This document shows positions 15,089-19,175 of a DNA stretch of 19,175 bases, in pieces. Every line of letters starts with the position of its first letter. The first letter of the stretch is position 1. The notes beneath the pieces were generated by a model, which was not told the origin of the DNA, made no database searches, and was given only the letters and a program-made list of their open reading frames with translations. The position numbers and the translations under genes are program-made. This DNA is from Chloroflexota bacterium (GTDB lineage: Bacteria; Chloroflexota; Dehalococcoidia; JACQTR01), in assembly GCA_016210705.1 (NCBI GenBank), contig JACQTR010000198.1, forward strand, positions 1-19,175, written 5' to 3'.

Positions 15089-15134
15089 GATTAGCTTTAC
15101 AAAAATGCCAAACAGCCAAATGCGAAACCAAGCC

Positions 15135-15163
15135 TTGCCAAATACTACCTGGGGTGTTATCCT
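15135..15163 (+). promoter_or_regulatory. Possible promoter of the MBL-fold gene
   Basis: TTGCCA (15135-15140) and TATCCT (15158-15163) are 17 nt apart, about 43 nt before the GTG start. Confidence 0.35.
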
Positions 15164-15205
15164 TAGCCTAATATTACTAAAGCGAACTAGCCCGAGAGAA
15201 AAAGT

Positions 15206-16189
15206 GTGGAAATAGCACCCGGCGTCTACCAATTTAAGGTTCCCATACCCAATAACCCTCTGGAAAATCTCCTCTCGTACTTGGTGGCGAGCGACGACGG
15301 CTATGTTATGATCGATACCGGCTGGAATAGCCCCGAGGCTATGTCTTCCGTCATCCCTCAGTTGCACAACTTAGGACTGGATTTTAAAGACATATCCACC
15401 ATAATCCTGACCCATATTCATCCCGACCACTCCGGGCTTGCTGCACGCTTCAAGGAACTCTCCGGTGCTCGCTTGATAATGCACCAAGAGGATGCTCCGT
15501 CTGCCCTGGGAGGTCGCCCCGGTTTTGGGCCCAATTTCTTGGGTATGTTGCCTTGGTTAGAAAATCATGGCATGCCAAGAGAGGAAATAGACAAACTGCG
15601 TTTGGGGCATTCCACTAACCCGGGTACATTTTTGGCCTTGGAGCCGGACATGGTAGTACAGGGTGGAGAGACCATTACCTCGGGCTCCTTGGCCCTAGAG
15701 GTAATCTGGACGCCGGGCCACTCGCCGGGGCACATTTGTCTCTATAATCGGGCACAAAAAATCCTATTTTCTGGCGACCATGTCTTACCTGTTATCACCC
15801 CCCACGTCAGTCTACATCATCAAAGCCATGGAGACCCTCTGGAGGAATATGTTAGCTCCCTTGCCGCCGTTCAAGACCTAGAGGTGGAACTGGTGCTGCC
15901 CGCTCACGAGTTCGCTTTCGCCAACCTTCGGGAAAGAGTAGCGAACATATTGCATCACCACCAAGCCCGTCTGGAAGCCGTATTGCAGGCAATGGGATCA
16001 GGCTGGAAGGCTGCATATGAAATCGCCGCTAAGGTACCCTGGGACATAGGCCCATGGGAGAATATAAAGCCCTGGGACCGTCGAGCGGCCCTGGCGGAGA
16101 CCCTCGCCCATCTAGAGCACCTCTACCGCCGAGGAAAAATAGAACGGGCGCAGCGTGACGGCTTGACCTTGTGGGCTGTCTCCGCCTAA
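15206..16189 (+). CDS. Metallo-beta-lactamase-fold metallohydrolase
   Basis: 327 aa. The zinc motif THIHPDH (69-75) supplies H70, H72, D74 and H75. Further metal ligands are probably the His in TPGHSPGH, the Asp in FSGDHV and the His in PAHEF. The last ~60 residues are helical (ETLAHLEHLYRRGKIERA) and may form the small C-terminal winged-helix-like domain seen in many glyoxalase II- or LACTB2-like members. Such enzymes hydrolyse thioesters, phosphodiesters or lactones; the substrate cannot be read from sequence. It is cytoplasmic, having no signal peptide. The GTG at 15206 follows a weak GAGAG. A palindromic mobile repeat lies directly downstream. True beta-lactamase activity is unlikely. Confidence 0.85.
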   Translation: MEIAPGVYQFKVPIPNNPLENLLSYLVASDDGYVMIDTGWNSPEAMSSVIPQLHNLGLDFKDISTIILTHIHPDHSGLAARFKELSGARLIMHQEDAPSALGGRPGFGPNFLGMLPWLENHGMPREEIDKLRLGHSTNPGTFLALEPDMVVQGGETITSGSLALEVIWTPGHSPGHICLYNRAQKILFSGDHVLPVITPHVSLHHQSHGDPLEEYVSSLAAVQDLEVELVLPAHEFAFANLRERVANILHHHQARLEAVLQAMGSGWKAAYEIAAKVPWDIGPWENIKPWDRRAALAETLAHLEHLYRRGKIERAQRDGLTLWAVSA

Positions 16190-16197
16190 AAACTTAA

Positions 16198-16350
16198 CAA
16201 GCTCCTCAGTTTTGCACAAGTCCGTAAGATTGCTTCGCTGTGCTCGCAATGACAAATAAGTCTCTACAACGTCATTGCGAGGCGAAGCCGTTAGGTTGAG
16301 CTCACGCCGAAGCCTGTGGCAATCTTGATTGTGCATGACCAAGCTCCTCA
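16198..16350. mobile_element. Small palindromic MITE-like repeat flanked by 11-bp direct repeats
   Basis: CAAGCTCCTCA occurs at 16198-16208 and again at 16340-16350. Between them lie inverted ends (TGCACAAGTCCGTAAGATTGC against TGCACAATCAAGATTGCC on the other strand). Inside is a long stem: GCTTCGC (16232-16238) plus CTCGCAATGAC (16243-16253) pairs with GTCATTGCGAG (16271-16281) plus GCGAAGC (16282-16288), leaving a 4-nt bulge. The ATTGCTTCG/CATTGCGAG core is a widely dispersed bacterial repeat type. It carries no protein; it may also act as a terminator for the hydrolase gene. Confidence 0.72.
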
Positions 16351-16422
16351 TTGATCAGTTAGACTAAGTAGCTATACCTTAGCTCTATTTCAAAAATTGC
16401 CCCTTAAGATCGCAGAAATAGG

Positions 16423-16451
16423 TTGACATAGCTCTATTGCTAGGCTAAACT
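16423..16451 (+). promoter_or_regulatory. Sigma70-type promoter of the membrane cytochrome gene
   Basis: TTGACA (16423-16428) and TAAACT (16446-16451) are 17 nt apart. It shares TTGACATAG and an ACTGCCTAC block with the promoters of blaI and the small cytochrome. Only a half site (CTACA at 16454-16458) resembles the operator. TAGCTCTATT occurs at 16380-16389 and again at 16429-16438. Confidence 0.65.
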
Positions 16452-16483
16452 GCCTACATCTTTTCAGGGCATACTCCTTCAAG

Positions 16484-17242
16484 ATGTACGTAAAAATACT
16501 TAGACTGTTTCTTTATGGAGGCTTAACTTCACTAATTATTGTCTTCTTAGCCATTGGAGTTACGCGAGGTAACCGAACCACCTCGGCCGATGGAGGGGAA
16601 TGCAAACAATTAGCTGATGCCGACTGCCCCCTATGGCCAGGTGTAAATTCCCAAAGTATCAGCTTACCCTTTGCCTCAGGAATAGGTTACTTCAAGGAAG
16701 CTCAAGTGCCCAAACCAGTGGTGGTGAACCTTTTTGCTCGGGTTCTTCGCCAGGGGCTGTCCGAAAGTTCCGTGTCTGTTTCCTCACCTCATGGACTGAA
16801 CGAAAGCGAGGTGTCCAATATCGTCGATTACCTATGGGAGCTGACACCAGACCTGATCACCGCGCCGCCTGCTGGTGATGCTGCCCGCGGGAAACCTCTA
16901 TATGCCGCCAACTGCGCCTCTTGCCATGGGGCTTATGGCGAGAGGGATGGGAGCCCATCCCTAACCGGCATGGCGGCTCAGTTCCAACAATTAGGGTTGC
17001 CCTCCACCGTGATGTTGGCCTTCGTAAAATCAGCCACCCGTAGCGGCAGCCTACCCACCATGCCCACCTTTCCCCCTAGTAAGCTCAGCGACACCGCTCA
17101 AGCCGATATAACCGAATTTATTTGGAGCTTGCCCTCACCGAAAACTACCGACCAAGGGCTTTCCAACCTTCTCTGGCTTCCGGCGGTGGCCGCTTTTGTT
17201 ATGGCTGCGGGCCTGGCCGTCCGCCGCTGGAAAACCCGTTAG
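16484..17242 (+). CDS. Membrane-anchored monohaem c-type cytochrome
   Basis: 252 aa. An N-terminal hydrophobic segment (about 8-27), an exposed domain and a C-terminal helix (about 228-246) followed by RRWKTR. One haem c site, CASCH (144-148), sits in a class I cytochrome c-like context (GKPLYAANCASCHGAYGERDG); Met193 in PTMPTF is the probable axial ligand. Residues 35-125 have no recognised fold. The cytochrome faces outside the membrane and is a plausible donor to the CuA subunit. Unlike the other two cytochromes it lacks an LPxTG motif. It shares its promoter type with blaI and the small cytochrome. The ATG at 16484 has no clear Shine-Dalgarno site; no better start is visible. Confidence 0.82.
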   Translation: MYVKILRLFLYGGLTSLIIVFLAIGVTRGNRTTSADGGECKQLADADCPLWPGVNSQSISLPFASGIGYFKEAQVPKPVVVNLFARVLRQGLSESSVSVSSPHGLNESEVSNIVDYLWELTPDLITAPPAGDAARGKPLYAANCASCHGAYGERDGSPSLTGMAAQFQQLGLPSTVMLAFVKSATRSGSLPTMPTFPPSKLSDTAQADITEFIWSLPSPKTTDQGLSNLLWLPAVAAFVMAAGLAVRRWKTR

Positions 17243-17286
17243 GAAAGGAGAGCCGTTAGGAAAACGTAACTAAAAGGAGGAATCCC

Positions 17287-17574
17287 ATGGCAAGCCTGTT
17301 CATGAGACACCGAGTGGCCGACTACGAGAAATGGAAGCGGGTGTTCGATGGGGCAGATGACCTGCGCAAGAACGGCGCCGGGGCCATTGCCCATAACATA
17401 CACCGGGACCCTGATGACCCAAACCTTATCATTGTAGCGCTACGGGTCCACGACATCCGACGGGCGAAGGAGTTCGCAGCTTCCCCGGACCTCCTCTCAG
17501 CGATGGCGGAGGCGGGGGTTCAGGGACAGCCCGAGGTGTGGTTCGGGGAGGACGTCGAGGACAGGCGGTACTAG
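17287..17574 (+). CDS. Small dimeric alpha/beta-barrel (cyclase or monooxygenase-like) protein
   Basis: 95 aa, soluble. The opening MASLFMRHRVADYEKWKRVFDG and the later PNLIIVALRVHDIRRAKEFAASPDL are typical of ferredoxin-like alpha/beta-barrel proteins annotated as cyclase or antibiotic-biosynthesis-monooxygenase-like. These bind small organic molecules or act in oxidative stress; the specific role is unknown. AAAAGGAGG 6 nt upstream of the ATG is a very strong ribosome site. It lies 44 nt after the cytochrome gene on the same strand. By eye the sequence is richer in G+C than the cytochrome gene before it. Confidence 0.72.
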   Translation: MASLFMRHRVADYEKWKRVFDGADDLRKNGAGAIAHNIHRDPDDPNLIIVALRVHDIRRAKEFAASPDLLSAMAEAGVQGQPEVWFGEDVEDRRY

Positions 17575-17591
17575 GAGATCAACGGCATCGA

Positions 17592-17612
17592 GACAGACCT
17601 TCGGTGTCTGTC
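17592..17612 (+). terminator. Hairpin with cTTCGg tetraloop after the barrel-protein gene
   Basis: GACAGAC (17592-17598) pairs with GTCTGTC (17606-17612); an inner C-G pair closes a TTCG loop with one bulged T. No T-run follows, so it could be a weak terminator or an mRNA 3'-end stabiliser. Confidence 0.45.
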
Positions 17613-17692
17613 CCGACACGAAAGGAGGTGTAACGCCCATAGAAAAGTAACTAAATGATGATAACTGTGACACATAAAGAAAGGAATTTGAC

Positions 17693-18223
17693 ATGAGCCG
17701 AAAACTAATAGCCCTGTTGGCCCTCAGCTTACTCGCTTTGAGCCTAGCTCCGGTGGTTTCTGCCGGCCCCCCAGCGCCGCCCAATTACGGGGTTATGGAG
17801 CCGGTAAGCGACGCCTGCCCCTGGCCTGATTTCCTAAACCCTGTCTTGGAAGCCGAGGGTGTGCAGAAATGCTTACCCACCGAGATCAATTGGACATCGG
17901 GGGATGGCATCCGCATTGTCACCGACCCCCTGGTAGGTAGTGGCGATGATGCTGGCTCGGTAACCTTCTGGTGCGAGTCTAAGGTAGGCTTCAAGTACCA
18001 GATCGTGGTCTGGAATCTGGCTCCCAATACCAGCTACCCCGTGACGGCCACCGATGGGGTCACCATTTATAGCCTGGGCACCATCCGCACCGACTCCAAC
18101 GGCAGCGGCGTCTTGGGAGGCATGTACCAGCTCTCGCCGGGCTTTTATGAGTGGGACATAAATGTCGGCTCAGTGCTAAGTAGCCCAGCAAGCGACGAAG
18201 CAGGGTTTGTGGTGTTCCCCTAG
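17693..18223 (+). CDS. Secreted protein of unknown function
   Basis: 176 aa. A clear signal peptide (MSRKLIALLALS to VVSAG, cleavage near residue 24) is followed by a domain with two Cys (in DACPWPD and VQKCLPT) and a third in TFWCESK. The rest is beta-rich with many aromatic and Gly/Ser residues (SVTFWCESKVGFKYQIVVW, GMYQLSPGFYEWDINVGS), like a small Ig-like or sandwich domain. It has no anchor and should be released or loosely held outside the cell. AAAGGAA 7 nt before the ATG sets the start. No family recognised. The next gene encodes a transmembrane regulator on the same strand; a functional link is possible but not shown. Confidence 0.65.
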   Translation: MSRKLIALLALSLLALSLAPVVSAGPPAPPNYGVMEPVSDACPWPDFLNPVLEAEGVQKCLPTEINWTSGDGIRIVTDPLVGSGDDAGSVTFWCESKVGFKYQIVVWNLAPNTSYPVTATDGVTIYSLGTIRTDSNGSGVLGGMYQLSPGFYEWDINVGSVLSSPASDEAGFVVFP

Positions 18224-18352
18224 AGGCGAGTATTCTCAGAGCTAACAAGTATCCTGCTTTAAAGGGGTTGAGTACAACCAAAGAGGGGGTCTCAGCACCT
18301 GATAATTTCATGTCCAGGCATTCCCGCCGGGCCTACTAGGCGAGATAGCAAA

Positions 18353-19175
18353 ATGAGAAGATCCCATCTGAGCAAGCCTGACGTCCTGAGTTCGGCGAAT
18401 CATTCAGGCCAAACGAAGCTTGGGCTGTCCATTAACCCCGCCAGGGCAACAGTATCCGTCAATGGCCAGCCGATTCATCTTACCGTCAAGGAGTTCCAGG
18501 CGCTCTCGTACCTCCACAGCAGGGACGGGGCTTTGTGCACTAAAGACGAGTTAGCCCAACATGTGTGGCCGGAGTATGAAGGGGCGGTCGACGACTACAA
18601 CATCGAGCAGCTTGTTTCCCGGCTTCGCCGCAAGCTTGAGCCGGACCCTCAGAGACCGCGGTTTCTTCTAACGGTCCGGGGCCTAGGTTACCGCCTGGAG
18701 ACCCCCAGGGTAAGTGAGAGAATCACGATACATCGGGCGCGACTGCCAAGCAGAAGCATACTACTATCCACATTCGTGTTAATCATCGCGGCTGCAGGCA
18801 TCGCGCTTGCCTTAGTGTTGCCGTCCGGACGCGACGGAAGGCAGCCTGGCGAACCTATCGGCGGCACGACCCGACAGGGTCCGTGGCTCTTGAAATATGG
18901 GGACGCCTTCGACAACCCTGAGACCTCGCTTTTCCCCAGAGGCCCTGGGTCGACTCCGGCGGGCCTTATCTTCTCCCGCAGCGTTGAAGGTCAAGAGTAC
19001 TTAGTCCGCATTATGAAGGTATCCGACAGAAGTAGCGGTCTGTCGGCGCTCGCGCCGCCCGTCTCCTTTGAGACTTTCGCCTTCGAAGCTGAGGCACAAA
19101 GCAATGGCTCAATTCAGTACGGACTGACGCTCTTCTGGAACTCGGCCGACTCTCTCCAGATCAGGCTGAACCCGG
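18353..19175 (+). CDS. Transmembrane winged-helix regulator (ToxR/CadC-like), partial at window end
   Basis: At least 274 codons, open at the window edge. Residues about 25-116 form an OmpR/PhoB-type winged helix: LTVKEFQALSYLHSRDGALC, DELAQHVWPEYEG, NIEQLVSRLRRKLEPDP and LTVRGLGYRLE are its landmarks. There is no receiver domain. A single membrane helix follows (about 135-157), then an outside region. Its pattern (FDNP near 187, EYLVRIMKVSD, SFETFAFEAEA, QYGLTLFWNSADSLQIRLNP) resembles the laminin G/ConA-like domains common in Chloroflexota surface proteins. This is a one-component membrane regulator that could pass an outside signal directly to DNA. The ATG at 18353 has only a weak GGCGAG before it. 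By eye the sequence is richer in G+C than the central region. Its targets are unknown. Confidence 0.8.
   Translation, partial: MRRSHLSKPDVLSSANHSGQTKLGLSINPARATVSVNGQPIHLTVKEFQALSYLHSRDGALCTKDELAQHVWPEYEGAVDDYNIEQLVSRLRRKLEPDPQRPRFLLTVRGLGYRLETPRVSERITIHRARLPSRSILLSTFVLIIAAAGIALALVLPSGRDGRQPGEPIGGTTRQGPWLLKYGDAFDNPETSLFPRGPGSTPAGLIFSRSVEGQEYLVRIMKVSDRSSGLSALAPPVSFETFAFEAEAQSNGSIQYGLTLFWNSADSLQIRLNP

Noticed and set aside
15206..16189. True metallo-beta-lactamase
   Set aside because: There is no signal peptide, and the long C-terminal helical part fits glyoxalase II- or LACTB2-like hydrolases.

Overview
The window looks like part of a chromosome from a Chloroflexota bacterium, possibly Dehalococcoidia-like. 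The pointers are secreted proteins with long Thr/Pro linkers, two c-type cytochromes ending in LPxTG-type wall-sorting signals, frequent TTG/GTG starts with good Shine-Dalgarno sites, mid-range G+C, a type A2 haem-copper oxidase, and a dispersed palindromic repeat of a kind seen in such genomes. The taxonomic call is inference. No rRNA, tRNA, transposase or CRISPR array was seen.

Layout. 1-2940: a secreted GH99-like glycosidase (+), a small unknown protein (-), and a helix-turn-helix plus dicluster ferredoxin protein (+). 2954-13496: ten genes, all on the minus strand. Read 5' to 3' (high to low coordinate) they are: a fused-permease ABC transporter with its ATPase; the oxidase operon ctaC-ctaD-ctaF-ctaE; a small monohaem cytochrome with an LPTTG sorting signal; a BlaI-type repressor with an M56 (BlaR/MecR-like) membrane peptidase; a dihaem cytochrome with an LPATG sorting signal; and plsY. 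13497-13836 is a regulatory gap between divergent genes. 13837-18223 (+): two lipoproteins, a metallo-beta-lactamase-fold hydrolase, a small mobile repeat, a membrane cytochrome c, a small alpha/beta-barrel protein and a secreted protein. 18353-19175 (+): the start of a transmembrane winged-helix regulator that runs off the window.

How the genes fit together. The centre is a respiratory island. The oxidase subunit II has a CuA site but no fused cytochrome c, so it needs a separate donor. Three cytochromes are encoded around it, two apparently wall-anchored and one membrane-anchored. The most notable regulatory signal is a set of related promoters (TTGACATAG followed by a conserved ACTGC/CTAC block) in front of blaI and two cytochrome genes. 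There is also a CTAC..GTAG inverted repeat overlapping the promoters of blaI and the dihaem cytochrome gene. This suggests that the BlaI/M56 pair controls cytochrome supply rather than beta-lactam resistance; the M56 protein has no penicillin-sensing domain.
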